From: Microcosmobacter mediterraneus
Lineage (GTDB): Bacteria > Bacteroidota > Bacteroidia > Flavobacteriales > Flavobacteriaceae
Assembly: GCF_031846265.1 (NCBI RefSeq)
Contig: NZ_JAVRIA010000009.1
Coordinates: 20,560 to 84,559 of the forward strand
DNA length: 64,000 nucleotides
Reading direction: 5' to 3'
Below the pieces are notes generated by a model. It worked only from the letters and a program-made list of their open reading frames with translations. It was not told where the DNA came from and did not search any database. The translations under genes and the position numbers were made by a program. Shown here piece after piece: positions 9,276-17,427 of this stretch (positions are counted from its first letter, which is position 1; each line of letters starts with the position of its first letter).

Positions 9276-9689
9276 TCACGATTTAGAGTAGAGATAACTC
9301 TGTAAAATTATGGTTGCACTAATTTCATCTACCAAGTTTTTATCTCTTCTTTTTTTCTTTGATAAACCACTATCTATCATAGTCTGAAATGCCATTTTTG
9401 AAGTAAAGCGCTCATCGACTCTTGCAATATTTATTTTAGGAAGTGTCTTTGAAAGTTTTCTTATAAATTTTTGAATATCCTGCTCTACATCTGAAGCTTC
9501 ATTATGGAGACGTTTAGGTTCACCAATGATAATCGTCTCTAAAGATTCTTTCTTTGAATAATCAGCAATAAAAGCTAACAAATCTGAGGTAGACACTGTG
9601 GTAAGACCAGAAGCAATGATCTGAAGCTCATCAGTAATTGCTAATCCTGTACGCTTAGTTCCATAATCTATTGCCATTAGTCTTGCCAT
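9276..9689 (-). CDS. ruvX: Putative pre-16S rRNA nuclease / Holliday junction resolvase-like YqgF (RuvX)
   Basis: An RNase H-fold nuclease that trims the 5' end of 16S rRNA in E. coli. Length (137 residues) is normal. Motifs: MAIDYGTKRTGLAITDE at the N-terminus with the first catalytic Asp, IIGEPKRLHNE near residue 57 with the Glu, and VDERFTSKMA near 96 carrying the conserved Asp-Glu-Arg. A further Asp occurs near residue 122 (KNLVDEISA). First gene of the ruvX-def unit; a terminator-like hairpin reading on the same strand lies directly upstream at 9706-9737. Confidence 0.92.
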   Translation of the reverse strand: MARLMAIDYGTKRTGLAITDELQIIASGLTTVSTSDLLAFIADYSKKESLETIIIGEPKRLHNEASDVEQDIQKFIRKLSKTLPKINIARVDERFTSKMAFQTMIDSGLSKKKRRDKNLVDEISATIILQSYLYSKS

Positions 9690-9705
9690 TGTACAAAGGT
9701 ACTAC

Positions 9706-9737
9706 TAAAAAACTCTTCTTTAAAAAAAGAAGAGTTT
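9706..9737 (-). terminator. Intrinsic terminator on minus strand upstream of ruvX
   Basis: A 12-bp stem (AAACTCTTCTTT and its complement) followed, only when read on the minus strand, by a run of six T. It therefore ends a minus-strand transcript starting between here and dapD, although no minus-strand gene is visible there. See the matching hairpin at 9832-9866. Confidence 0.6.
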
Positions 9738-10013
9738 GTTAATTAGCTATTAATTAGATCCATGATTTTACCCTCTATAATATCAATTTTTCTAACTTGT
9801 AAGTTTAGACACACTAATTATTAATGGGTCACAAAAAAACTCTCCTCTGGGGAAAAAAGGAGAGTTGTATAAATAATTAGCTATTAATTATTCGAAATCT
9901 GCAAAAACCCTCTTGCAAAGTGATTTGCTTCATTCAACTAATAAGACACTACCTTTTTTTAAAAGTCACAAAAATTTAATTTTCTTTAATGTTATTGATT
10001 TAATCAGAACAAA
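9738..10013 (-). ncRNA. Candidate pair of short minus-strand transcripts (no ORF)
   Basis: The 349-bp gap between ruvX and dapD holds no convincing coding sequence but has a duplicated layout. Read on the minus strand, an AGAGGGT motif is followed by a 16-bp block (AATTAATAGCTAATTA, at 9875-9890 and again at 9741-9756, 134 bp apart) and then a U-tailed hairpin (9832-9866 and 9706-9737). This arrangement would fit two related small RNAs or a leader with two termination points. No known RNA family was recognised and transcription is not shown, so this is a structural inference. Confidence 0.3.
9832..9866 (-). terminator. Second minus-strand intrinsic terminator in the ruvX-dapD gap
   Basis: Stem AACTCTCC / GGAGAGTT with a loop of about 13 bases. 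On the minus strand it is followed by seven T, while on the plus strand no T-run follows. It is preceded on the minus strand by the same 16-bp block as the first terminator. Confidence 0.55.
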
Positions 10014-10021
10014 TATCTTTG
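9994..10021 (+). promoter_or_regulatory. dapD promoter (Bacteroidota type)
   Basis: TATCTTTG at 10014-10021 fits the TAnnTTTG -7 box of the primary sigma factor in this phylum. ATTG at 9994-9997 is a possible -33 element at a 16-bp spacing, shorter than the usual 19-20. The ATG follows 17 bp after the -7 box. Confidence 0.6.
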
Positions 10022-10038
10022 TGCTTTAAAACATAACC

Positions 10039-10854
10039 ATGACAGAATTAAGGAATATTATTGAAGCGGCCTGGAACGATAGGTCTCTTTTAACTGACCA
10101 AACTACTATAACAGCAATACGAGAGGTCATTGATTTGTTAGATAGTGGCTCACTTCGCGTTGCAGAACCATCAGCCAATGGATGGCAGGTAAACGAATGG
10201 GTTAAAAAAGCTGTGGTACTCTATTTTCCGATTCAGAAAATGGAAACATTTGAAGTAGGTATTTTTGAATACCATGATAAAATTCCATTAAAGCGTGGTT
10301 ATGCAGAGAGAGGCATTAGAGTAGTACCTCATGCTATTGCACGTCATGGTGCATATGTATCTAAAGGTGTTATAATGATGCCAAGCTATGTTAACATTGG
10401 TGCTTATGTAGATGCTGGCACCATGGTAGATACTTGGGCAACAGTTGGCAGTTGTGCTCAAATTGGCAAAGATGTACACCTCTCTGGAGGCGTTGGTATT
10501 GGTGGTGTTTTAGAACCTCTACAAGCTGCTCCTGTAATTATAGAAGATAACGCCTTTATTGGCTCTAGAAGTATTGTGGTTGAAGGTGTACGCGTAGAAA
10601 AAGAAGCTGTACTTGGTGCTAATGTAGTGCTTACTGCATCAACTAAAATTATTGATGTAACAGGAAGTGAACCAGTTGAAATGAAAGGTATTGTACCCTC
10701 ACGCTCAGTAGTAATTCCTGGTAGTTATAAAAAAGAATTTCCTGCTGGTGAGTTTAATGTATCTTGTGCTTTAATCATAGGACAACGTAAAGAAAGTACA
10801 GATAAAAAGACATCGCTAAACGATGCCTTAAGAGAATATAATGTCGCTGTTTAA
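10039..10854 (+). CDS. dapD: 2,3,4,5-tetrahydropyridine-2,6-dicarboxylate N-succinyltransferase
   Basis: Transfers succinyl from succinyl-CoA to tetrahydrodipicolinate in the succinylase branch of lysine and diaminopimelate synthesis. The 271 residues match the family length. An N-terminal helical domain (1-100) includes NGWQVNEWVKKAVVLYF. The left-handed beta-helix of hexapeptide repeats runs from about 100 to 240 with MMPSYVNIGAYVDAGTMVD and the loop GSCAQIGKDVHLSGGVGIGG that binds substrate. The C-terminus has the CoA-site segment IPGSYKKEFPAGEFNV. It reads away from ruvX and supplies precursors for peptidoglycan. Confidence 0.95.
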   Translation: MTELRNIIEAAWNDRSLLTDQTTITAIREVIDLLDSGSLRVAEPSANGWQVNEWVKKAVVLYFPIQKMETFEVGIFEYHDKIPLKRGYAERGIRVVPHAIARHGAYVSKGVIMMPSYVNIGAYVDAGTMVDTWATVGSCAQIGKDVHLSGGVGIGGVLEPLQAAPVIIEDNAFIGSRSIVVEGVRVEKEAVLGANVVLTASTKIIDVTGSEPVEMKGIVPSRSVVIPGSYKKEFPAGEFNVSCALIIGQRKESTDKKTSLNDALREYNVAV

Positions 10855-10862
10855 TTAATGAA

Positions 10863-11008
10863 ATGTCTCATAAAAGAAAAGGCCAACTAACCTCAGATCC
10901 TGAATGGAGAAAACATCTAAGAAAAATTGGGAAACGTTTTTTTGGAAAAGAGAGCGTTTGGCTGAGAAGAAAATGATTGATAAAGATTTAAAAGTGAGAG
11001 AAAATTAA
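10863..11008 (+). pseudogene. Small basic protein with apparent frameshift in a T7 run
   Basis: The ATG at 10863 opens a frame that stops at 10976 (37 residues, starting MSHKRKGQLTSDPEW and ending ESVWLRRK). At the seven T at 10937-10943 a -1 shift instead gives a continuous basic tail, FWKRERLAEKKMIDKDLK, ending at 11008. The joined product is about 48 residues and looks more natural (Lys, Arg and Glu rich, with common codons) than the zero-frame tail. Options are a single-base deletion, a sequencing error in the homopolymer, or slippage at T TTT TTT, which is a canonical -1 slippery heptamer. It follows dapD by 8 bp. The function is unknown. Confidence 0.55.
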
Positions 11009-11014
11009 GCTTTT

Positions 11015-11200
11015 ATGAAAAAGAGAAAAACACCTAGCTTATTTCTAATGGTAATTGCTATTATTATTGGTAGTGGTATTTATAGGGAATTTGACTTTGA
11101 ACAATTAACCTTTGAGAAACCTGCACTTGTTGTCGTGTATAGTATTGTCTTTTTAGCCTGTATTATAATGATGTTTCTTGAGCCTAAGACTAAAGAGTAA
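11015..11200 (+). CDS. Small two-helix membrane protein, unknown
   Basis: 61 residues with a basic start (MKKRKTPS), a first hydrophobic helix at about 8-22, a short polar loop (REFDFEQLTFEK) and a second helix at about 36-54, ending in a charged tail. Starts 6 bp after the small frameshifted gene, on the same strand, and probably belongs to the dapD transcript. I do not recognise a family. The reading frame is supported by its position, its ATG and a coherent membrane topology. Confidence 0.6.
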   Translation: MKKRKTPSLFLMVIAIIIGSGIYREFDFEQLTFEKPALVVVYSIVFLACIIMMFLEPKTKE

Positions 11201-11204
11201 TAAC

Positions 11205-11972
11205 TCAACTCCCAAACTTCATTTTCCTACCAGAACGTCGTAACTTTTTAGCATCTACTTTGCATTGAAAATCTCTACTGTGCTTTAGCATTAATGCATG
11301 TGTTTCTTTGTAGGTTTTATCGTAAAGCTTAGCATAGGTGGCTGACATTATTTTTATCATGGTTTTAGACAACCACAAGCGTCTAAAGTTATGCATGCGT
11401 TTGTTAAAGTCTAAAGATTCAAATGTCATTCTATTTAAATCAATTAGATAGAAGTCATAATTACCTTCGCCTTTATCCACAATTAAAGTATTACCTGGAG
11501 AATGATCTAAAAAGTTGATATTATTTTCGTGAAGCTTAAAAGTGAACGCTGTAAACTGCTCTAAAATTGTATTCCTATTTGGAAATTTTGGTTGATGAAT
11601 TAAAACTCTAAAATCAAAATCGTAATTAACTTGTAAACTCACATAGTAGCCATCTTGTAATCCAAGCGCATTAGTACGATCAAAATAAGCGATAGGAAAT
11701 GGTGTAAGAATATCTTTTTCTAACAATAAATTTGCATACTCAAATGAACGTTTAGCTTTTGATTTTCTGATGTATTTATACACAAAAGCATTAAACAGAT
11801 TTGGTTTTTTAAACTGCTTAACATTAAGCTCTACACCTTCTAATTCTACTTTTTTAATGCTATTTCTAGAACCTTTCAGAACATACGTGCCAGAAGCATC
11901 AAACTGATCTAAATACGCTAAGATAGATTCCTCTAAGTGTTTATATTTAGGATGAAGCTTTATTTTATGCAT
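11205..11972 (-). CDS. Lipopolysaccharide kinase (Kdo/WaaP) family protein
   Basis: A 255-residue protein-kinase-like fold protein. A lysine in LNVKQFKKPN (near residue 52) is placed like the ATP-binding lysine. The catalytic loop reads FLDHSPGNTLI near residue 155, an H/D-x-x-x-x-N arrangement. YLIDLNRM near 176 supplies the metal-binding Asp. Members phosphorylate sugars of the LPS core or act on related substrates. It opens the surface-glycan block and is divergent from the GT9 gene, with 58 bp between their starts. Family is likely; the acceptor is not known. Confidence 0.75.
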   Translation of the reverse strand: MHKIKLHPKYKHLEESILAYLDQFDASGTYVLKGSRNSIKKVELEGVELNVKQFKKPNLFNAFVYKYIRKSKAKRSFEYANLLLEKDILTPFPIAYFDRTNALGLQDGYYVSLQVNYDFDFRVLIHQPKFPNRNTILEQFTAFTFKLHENNINFLDHSPGNTLIVDKGEGNYDFYLIDLNRMTFESLDFNKRMHNFRRLWLSKTMIKIMSATYAKLYDKTYKETHALMLKHSRDFQCKVDAKKLRRSGRKMKFGS

Positions 11973-12030
11973 ATATGTTTTAAAAAGTATAGAAAATATA
12001 ATACTTTGCGAATATACTTCTAACTACCAA

Positions 12031-13086
12031 ATGAAAAAAATACTTGTCATTCAAAACAAACGTATTGGTGACGTTTTACTAGCTTCTTTAATAGCCGAAA
12101 ATATAAAATTGGTATATCCAGAATCGACCATAGAATTTATGGTTTATGATTACACTGCTGGTGTTATTGAAAACCATCCTTTAATTGATAAGATCATTTT
12201 AATAAAAGAAAAGGAACTAAAGAAAATTCCAAACCTCATTAAAACAGCTTTACAAATTAGAAAGGCTAAATACGATATTATCCTTGATCCTTATGCAAAA
12301 TTTCAGAGTCGAATAATGTGTTTACTATCTGGTGCTCCTCAAAGAATTGGTTACAAAAAAAAAGACAAAAATCCACCATTAAAATTTTATACTCATAATG
12401 TTAGTTTTCTAAAAGAGAAAAGTCATCCTTGTGGTAAATCCTTAGAGGATAGAGTACATTTAGTAACCTCTGTTTATCCAATTGACCAACCTGTTTATGT
12501 TCCTAAAATTTATTTAACAGAAACTGAGCAGCAGTATTCTAAACTACAGAGTTATGATAAACCAGTAATTATGTTTGGAATTTTAGGGAGCACGCCTCAA
12601 AAATCCATGCCATACAAGTACATTACTGAGCTTATTGACTTTGTTACTGTAACGTTTGATGTTTATGCTTTATTTAATTATTCTCCACATCAAAAGGATG
12701 ATGCTAAATCTATCTATGAAGCCTGTAAACACAAGGATCGTATTATATTTGATATCTACGAAGACAATATAAGAGGTTTTATAACGCTTATGAACAAATG
12801 CAAACTACTTATTGCTAATGAAGGTGGAACAGTACATATTGCTAAGGCTTTAGATAAACCAACATTTACAATTTTTTCACCTTATGTTCTAAAAGAGCAT
12901 TGGGCGAGTTTTGAAGATGGTAAAATGCATACATCTGTGCATTTATTAGATGAAAAACCAGATTTATTTTCAACAGATAGAGATGCTAGAAAAAAAATAG
13001 AGGAAGATCCTAGCTTCTTATACAACCAGTTATCACCAGAGTTAATAATTCCTAAATTAAACAACTTTTTAAAACAACATTTTTAA
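12031..13086 (+). CDS. Glycosyltransferase family 9 (heptosyltransferase-like)
   Basis: 351 residues of the GT-B fold. The N-terminus ILVIQNKRIGDVLLASLIAE matches the GT9 acceptor-side loop, where a conserved Asp follows the glycine. The C-terminal nucleotide-sugar site shows LLIANEGGTVHIAKALDKP near residue 255, with the usual S/N-E-G-G-x-x-H pattern. Transfers a sugar, classically heptose from ADP-heptose, to the LPS inner core at the cytoplasmic face. It is followed 1 bp later by a methyltransferase gene, so the two are probably coupled. The donor sugar is not determined by the sequence. Confidence 0.85.
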   Translation: MKKILVIQNKRIGDVLLASLIAENIKLVYPESTIEFMVYDYTAGVIENHPLIDKIILIKEKELKKIPNLIKTALQIRKAKYDIILDPYAKFQSRIMCLLSGAPQRIGYKKKDKNPPLKFYTHNVSFLKEKSHPCGKSLEDRVHLVTSVYPIDQPVYVPKIYLTETEQQYSKLQSYDKPVIMFGILGSTPQKSMPYKYITELIDFVTVTFDVYALFNYSPHQKDDAKSIYEACKHKDRIIFDIYEDNIRGFITLMNKCKLLIANEGGTVHIAKALDKPTFTIFSPYVLKEHWASFEDGKMHTSVHLLDEKPDLFSTDRDARKKIEEDPSFLYNQLSPELIIPKLNNFLKQHF

Positions 13087-13087
13087 T

Positions 13088-13675
13088 ATGAGCCTAGGTT
13101 TAATTGACAGATTTCATATTTGGCGCAGAAAAATGCGTTGGGATAGACAATATAAAAAAGGAAAATGGGACTACTTAAAAAACGACACTGAGGCTTACAG
13201 GTATCGTAAAATCATAGACTATGTAAAAACCTATGGCACTAAAAATCCAAGTATTTTAGATTTAGGTGCTGGTGAAGGCGTACTCAACGAACACTTTATC
13301 GATTTTGACTACAGCTTTTTTGAAGGTGTGGATTACTCTAAAGTTTCTATTGATAAGGCTAATAAAAAACAATTAAGAAACTCAACGTTTACAGTAGCAG
13401 ATTTGCATCATTATAAACCAAACAGACACTTTGATATTATTATTTTTAATGAGGCTTTTTATTACATACATGATTCTGAAAGAGCAAGAGTTTTAAATAT
13501 AATCTTAGACCATCTCAATATTGGTGGACTTCTAATTACTTCAATTTATAAAGAAGGTATTGGTTGTTGGGAATACTTTGATATTGGTCGATTAGAAAAA
13601 TTGAGTTTTGAAAAGGTAGATCCTCCAAAAGAAGGTACTTATTGGATGGTTGGCGCTTATAAAAAACAAAGCTAA
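13088..13675 (+). CDS. Class I SAM-dependent methyltransferase
   Basis: 195 residues with the Rossmann SAM motif ILDLGAGEGVLNEHF (residues 55-70), an acidic strand end FEGVDYSK (near 78), and FDIIIFNEAFYYI as motif IV. The N-terminal 45 residues are basic and aromatic and may contact a membrane or glycan acceptor. It directly follows the GT9 gene (1-bp gap) and converges with a glycosyltransferase gene, overlapping it by 4 bp at the 3' ends. The context suggests methylation of a surface-glycan intermediate, but the acceptor is unknown. Confidence 0.8.
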   Translation: MSLGLIDRFHIWRRKMRWDRQYKKGKWDYLKNDTEAYRYRKIIDYVKTYGTKNPSILDLGAGEGVLNEHFIDFDYSFFEGVDYSKVSIDKANKKQLRNSTFTVADLHHYKPNRHFDIIIFNEAFYYIHDSERARVLNIILDHLNIGGLLITSIYKEGIGCWEYFDIGRLEKLSFEKVDPPKEGTYWMVGAYKKQS

Positions 13676-14526
13676 GACGGTTTTACAATGCCGTAATCTG
13701 TCCAGATTATTTTTTTAGATTTCGTAGTTTTTCTAATCTCTAAATTAAGATTTAATGCAATATCATTTTTATAGGAACGCTCATGGTATAAATGAACACA
13801 AATTGCACTATACCTAATCTGAATTGGCCTTATACCATAATTCATTAATCGTTCTCCTAACTCCCTATCCTCTCCTCCATAAGCCATACGCTCATCAAAA
13901 CCATTAACTGCAATAATATCTTTTTTCCAGCCTGAGGCGTTCATTCCATCCCAAGTTGCTTTGGTAGGTGTAAACTTGTTTAAAAGTTTTTCTTTTAATC
14001 CAGAAGACGAAAGCTTATTAGTTTTAAACGTTTTTTTAAGTCCTTTACTCACAAGCCAATCTATATCGAAGCAGTTTTGATTTTCAATATCTTGTCTAGA
14101 TATTTGATCTGAAATTGATTTTGGTAGCTTAAAATAACCACCTGAAAGGAAGCAACGTAGTTGTCTTAGGTGTAAATGTTTTTCAACAAAATCTAATCTC
14201 GGAATACAATCACCATCAGTAATTATGAGGTAATCAGATGCAGAAGCTTTTATGGCTTTGTTAAGAATTTTAGTTTTTCTAAAACCATCGTCCTCATGCC
14301 AAATATGAGTGATGGTTAAATCGGTTTCGCTTTTATATTGCTCTATTAATATTTTGGTAGAGTTTGCAGAACCATCATCTGCAATGATGATCTCAAAATC
14401 TTTGAAGGATTGTTGCTCATAACCTATAAATACTTTATACAACCACTCAGGCTGATTGTATGTACTAATAATTACTGAGGCTTTAGGTTGCACACTTACT
14501 TTTTTACAATTCCGTAATCTGTCCAA
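13672..14526 (-). CDS. Glycosyltransferase family 2 with galactosyltransferase-type C-terminus, copy A
   Basis: A 284-residue GT-A enzyme. The N-terminal nucleotide-sugar fold has ASVIISTYNQPEWL and IIIADDGSANSTK. DGDCIPR (near residue 100) is the DxD-type metal site. The C-terminal part has GGEDRELGERLMNYGIRP, as in chondroitin-polymerase-like GT2 enzymes. Paralogue of the gene at 14496-15317; both end in a WTDYGIVK motif. The ATG at 14526 overlaps that gene by 31 bp. A GTG at 14493 would remove the overlap and give a start closer to the conserved fold, so the true start is uncertain. Confidence 0.85.
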   Translation of the reverse strand: MDRLRNCKKVSVQPKASVIISTYNQPEWLYKVFIGYEQQSFKDFEIIIADDGSANSTKILIEQYKSETDLTITHIWHEDDGFRKTKILNKAIKASASDYLIITDGDCIPRLDFVEKHLHLRQLRCFLSGGYFKLPKSISDQISRQDIENQNCFDIDWLVSKGLKKTFKTNKLSSSGLKEKLLNKFTPTKATWDGMNASGWKKDIIAVNGFDERMAYGGEDRELGERLMNYGIRPIQIRYSAICVHLYHERSYKNDIALNLNLEIRKTTKSKKIIWTDYGIVKPS

Positions 14527-15317
14527 ACCTTATTCTCGTCTTTAACGTCTTTTCTAATCTTTAGATTACGCTCTAAAGACTCTTTGGTCTTATAACCTCG
14601 TTTATGATCTAAGTGAAGACATATTGCTTTATGACGTATTTGCTTAGTTTTAATTCCAAAATTCATGAGGCGTTCACCTAACTCTCTATCTGGTCCACCA
14701 TACTGCATACGCTCATCATAACCATTGATATCAATTAAATCTTGTTTCCAAGCTGAAGAATTACAATTATTAAAAGTAGCTCCTGTTGGTGTAATAAAAT
14801 CTAAAAACGTGGCTAAGGTATCACCAGCAGAAATTTTAATAGCTTGTTTTGCACCAAGTTTATCTTGTTGTTTTAACCACTTTACATCAAAACAATTTTC
14901 ATTAGCAATGTCGTCTGTGGTGATGGTTTTACTTAGAGCCATATTTAATTTACAATAACCACCAGATAAAAAATAACCTCTCTCAGCATACTTAGCGTGT
15001 ACAGCAATAAAATCGTTTCTTGGAATACAATCACCATCAGTCATTAAAATATAATCGAATTCCGTTTGCATGATTACTTTATTAAGTAATTCTTGTCTAC
15101 GATAACCTTCATCCTCGTGCCAAATATGTCTTAAAGGCACAGGATAATCGGCTTGGTAACTTTCAATAACAGCCTTTGTAGATGCTCCAGAACCATCATC
15201 TGCCACAATAACCTCATAATTATCATACATCTGATGCTTATAACCTTCCAATACTTTTCGTAACCAATCTTCGGAATTATAAGTACTTATTATAACTGAA
15301 ATAGGTAAATTATTCAT
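14496..15317 (-). CDS. Glycosyltransferase family 2 with galactosyltransferase-type C-terminus, copy B
   Basis: 273 residues, the tandem paralogue of copy A. Motifs: ISVIISTYNSEDWLRKVL, VIVADDGSGASTK, MTDGDCIPRNDF (metal site near residue 100) and GGPDRELGERLMNFGIKT near 220. Predicted to be soluble or peripheral at the inner face of the membrane and to add one sugar to a surface glycan or lipid-linked acceptor. It is upstream of copy A on the minus strand. It is divergent from the KdtX-like gene at 15419, with the 101 bp between them holding a TAnnTTTG box (TAAATTTG, 15404-15411) for the plus-strand gene. Confidence 0.87.
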   Translation of the reverse strand: MNNLPISVIISTYNSEDWLRKVLEGYKHQMYDNYEVIVADDGSGASTKAVIESYQADYPVPLRHIWHEDEGYRRQELLNKVIMQTEFDYILMTDGDCIPRNDFIAVHAKYAERGYFLSGGYCKLNMALSKTITTDDIANENCFDVKWLKQQDKLGAKQAIKISAGDTLATFLDFITPTGATFNNCNSSAWKQDLIDINGYDERMQYGGPDRELGERLMNFGIKTKQIRHKAICLHLDHKRGYKTKESLERNLKIRKDVKDENKVWTDYGIVKK

Positions 15318-15418
15318 ACATGTGTTTAATATGCTGCAAATTTAACCATATTAAATCACTTCTTTACTATGATAATAAGAACGACTTAACCTTATTAATT
15401 TTGTAAATTTGCCATAGC

Positions 15419-16156
15419 ATGAAAACCTTAACTGTAATCATACCAACATATAACGAAGAAGACTATTTGTGGAGAGCATTATACTCCGTAAAATTTGCAG
15501 ATGAAATTATAGTTATAGATTCGTATAGCACTGATGATACTTTAAAAATAGCTGAAGAGTTTAACTGTAAAATATTAAAACGAAAGTTTGATAATTTTTC
15601 TAATCAGAAAAACCATGCATTACAATACGCAACATCTGATTGGGTTTTATTTTTAGATGCTGATGAGCGATTAACCACAGGATTACAAAGAGAACTGATA
15701 GATGCAATAAACACAGAAAAACACACAGCATATAAGTTGAATTTTCCACACTTTTACATGAATCGCTTTTTGTTTCATCACAGTCATAATGTAACTCGAC
15801 TAGTGGTAAGAGAACAATGTCATTTTGAAGGTTCTGTCCACGAGAAACTGATTGTGAATGGTAGTATTGGAAAATTACAAAACCCTGTTTTACATTACAC
15901 CTACAAAGGTTTAGAACACTACATCAGTAAAAAAGATAGTTATGCTTGGTTTCAGGCTCAACAAATGTTAGATAAAGGAAAAAAGGTAACCTACTTTCAT
16001 TTGGCCTTTAAACCTTTTTATAGATTTTTTCACAGTTTTATTATCAAAGGTGGTTTTAGAGATGGAGTTCCTGCCTTAGCTATTGCAGGCATAAATGCTT
16101 ATGGCGTATTTTCTCGTTATGCTAAACTAATACTTCTTAAAAAGGGAATACGCTAA
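15419..16156 (+). CDS. Glycosyltransferase family 2 (WaaE/KdtX-like)
   Basis: 245 residues. N-terminal GT-A core: TVIIPTYNEEDYL, FADEIIVIDSYSTDDT, then WVLFLDADERL with the metal-binding DAD. The segment NFSNQKNHAL between them is characteristic of the WaaE/KdtX group, which adds a glucose to the LPS inner core in enterobacteria. The C-terminal third is rich in aromatic and basic residues (FYRFFHSFIIKGGFRDG), consistent with membrane association. It is a paralogue of the gene at 18397. The start lies only 8 bp after a TAnnTTTG box, so the mRNA would be nearly leaderless. Confidence 0.87.
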   Translation: MKTLTVIIPTYNEEDYLWRALYSVKFADEIIVIDSYSTDDTLKIAEEFNCKILKRKFDNFSNQKNHALQYATSDWVLFLDADERLTTGLQRELIDAINTEKHTAYKLNFPHFYMNRFLFHHSHNVTRLVVREQCHFEGSVHEKLIVNGSIGKLQNPVLHYTYKGLEHYISKKDSYAWFQAQQMLDKGKKVTYFHLAFKPFYRFFHSFIIKGGFRDGVPALAIAGINAYGVFSRYAKLILLKKGIR

Positions 16157-16226
16157 ATTTAATGTCATTAAGAGGAAGAATATATTAGAGATAGAGATAC
16201 ATTGTTGCTCTTTATATTTTAATAAT

Positions 16227-16358
16227 AACTTGGCTGTATAAGATTAGTTGTTTTTTAAACAACTTATTTACTTGGTTAATCATATGTACAGAGAAATTCC
16301 TCCGGAATTCCACAAGTAAGCTAAAACTAGCACCTAATTACATACATTTTTATGCTTA
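16227..16358 (-). repeat. Degenerate attC-like element after the isolated DUF6090 gene
   Basis: Read on the minus strand, this matches the elements of the 44-55 kb array. It has a left part with AATGTATGTAATT and GTGCTAGTTTTAGC, an apical stem AATTCC/GGAATT, and a right arm CTTATACAGCCAAGTT, whose GTT lies at 16229-16227. It directly follows the stop of the minus-strand DUF6090 gene, as in the array. The arms have drifted (AAGCATAAA instead of AAGCACAAC), so it may be inactive. The 209-bp gap after 16156 holds this element and nothing else recognisable. Confidence 0.6.
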
Positions 16359-16365
16359 AGTTATT

Positions 16366-17427
16366 TTATTCAATAATTATAAATCCATTTGAGTTTTCAG
16401 TAAATTTTCCGATACACTCATTGTTTTTATAGACTGTTATAACTTTAGAATAGTCACCTCCACCAAGAAGTCCTCCTCTCCAATTATCGTGTTCCTCTAA
16501 AATACCTGGTTTAGATTCTAATTCATAAAGAACATTATCAAATTTATCTGAAGCCTTAATTTTAAGTGTATCAGAAGTCAAATTAAAAATCAACAAACGT
16601 TGTCTTTCACCAACTAAATCTTTGTAATTATCAGCTGTTGTATTACAGTCTATTTGCTCATAATGATTTTGTTCTAAATCCACAAATAGATTTACGAGTT
16701 GGGTTTTATTAAAACTCTCTTTAATAATTTTAATTCTACCTAGTAAAGAAATAAGCCGTGTTCTATTAATTGTTGCTTCATAGAGCATATTATGATTTTT
16801 ACCAATATAATTTGTAAGTCTATTTAGATAGTCTTCGTTGGTTAAATAGAAATTCACGTTCTTCTTTATACTTTCTTGGTCTCTTCTGAATAAATGATTA
16901 AAACCATTCAAAGAGTAATAATCTATATTAGCTGTAAACGCTTTTTGGTAATCTTCCCATGCTAAATTGGTATATTGATATCTTTGTTTTAAAAATTTAA
17001 TATCTTCTAATATTGGATGGTATTTTGATAGTACGTCTTCTTCTAACTTAAGAAGTTTATCCATATTTTCCGTATTATTTTTGTAGTCTGAATAATTAAA
17101 TAGTAAGCCAGCATATCTAAAATTCTCGTAATCTTTTTCATTGACTTGTTTGTTTATAACACGCTTCATTAATGAATCTTGATGTCGTAAAAATTTAATC
17201 TTACCATTAGCATATTCTATGTTTTCGATAACTTCATTTTCTGTTTTGTTAATTAAGGAATCTACTTTATCGGTGATTTTTCGTTTATCGTTCCAATTAT
17301 TAATCTGAAGTGCGATTAAAATTCCGATTACAACAAGAATAATTTCTCCTATAGCATATTTAAAATACTTTCCAGTTTTATTTTCTATAATGAGGTTTTG
17401 TCTTATTCGTCTAAAAAACTTAATCAT
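16366..17427 (-). CDS. DUF6090 family bitopic membrane protein (isolated cassette copy)
   Basis: 353 residues. A basic N-terminus (MIKFFRRIRQNLIIENKTGK) precedes one transmembrane helix, IGEIILVVIGILIALQINNW, at about 27-46, and a long helical extracytoplasmic region follows. The end, NGFIIIE, matches SGFVIIE of the 46989 gene, so these two form a long subfamily with an extra C-terminal domain. The function of DUF6090 is not known to me. It is the only family member outside the 44-55 kb array and lies on the opposite strand within the glycan block. A second DUF6090 start codon remains upstream at 17540 (see that entry). Confidence 0.8.
   Translation of the reverse strand: MIKFFRRIRQNLIIENKTGKYFKYAIGEIILVVIGILIALQINNWNDKRKITDKVDSLINKTENEVIENIEYANGKIKFLRHQDSLMKRVINKQVNEKDYENFRYAGLLFNYSDYKNNTENMDKLLKLEEDVLSKYHPILEDIKFLKQRYQYTNLAWEDYQKAFTANIDYYSLNGFNHLFRRDQESIKKNVNFYLTNEDYLNRLTNYIGKNHNMLYEATINRTRLISLLGRIKIIKESFNKTQLVNLFVDLEQNHYEQIDCNTTADNYKDLVGERQRLLIFNLTSDTLKIKASDKFDNVLYELESKPGILEEHDNWRGGLLGGGDYSKVITVYKNNECIGKFTENSNGFIIIE

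Noticed and set aside
9824..9880. Short ORF with several Lys codons as an attenuation leader peptide for dapD
   Set aside because: The overlapping hairpins have U-tracts only on the minus strand, so they cannot terminate transcription toward dapD, and the dapD -7 box lies downstream at 10014-10021.
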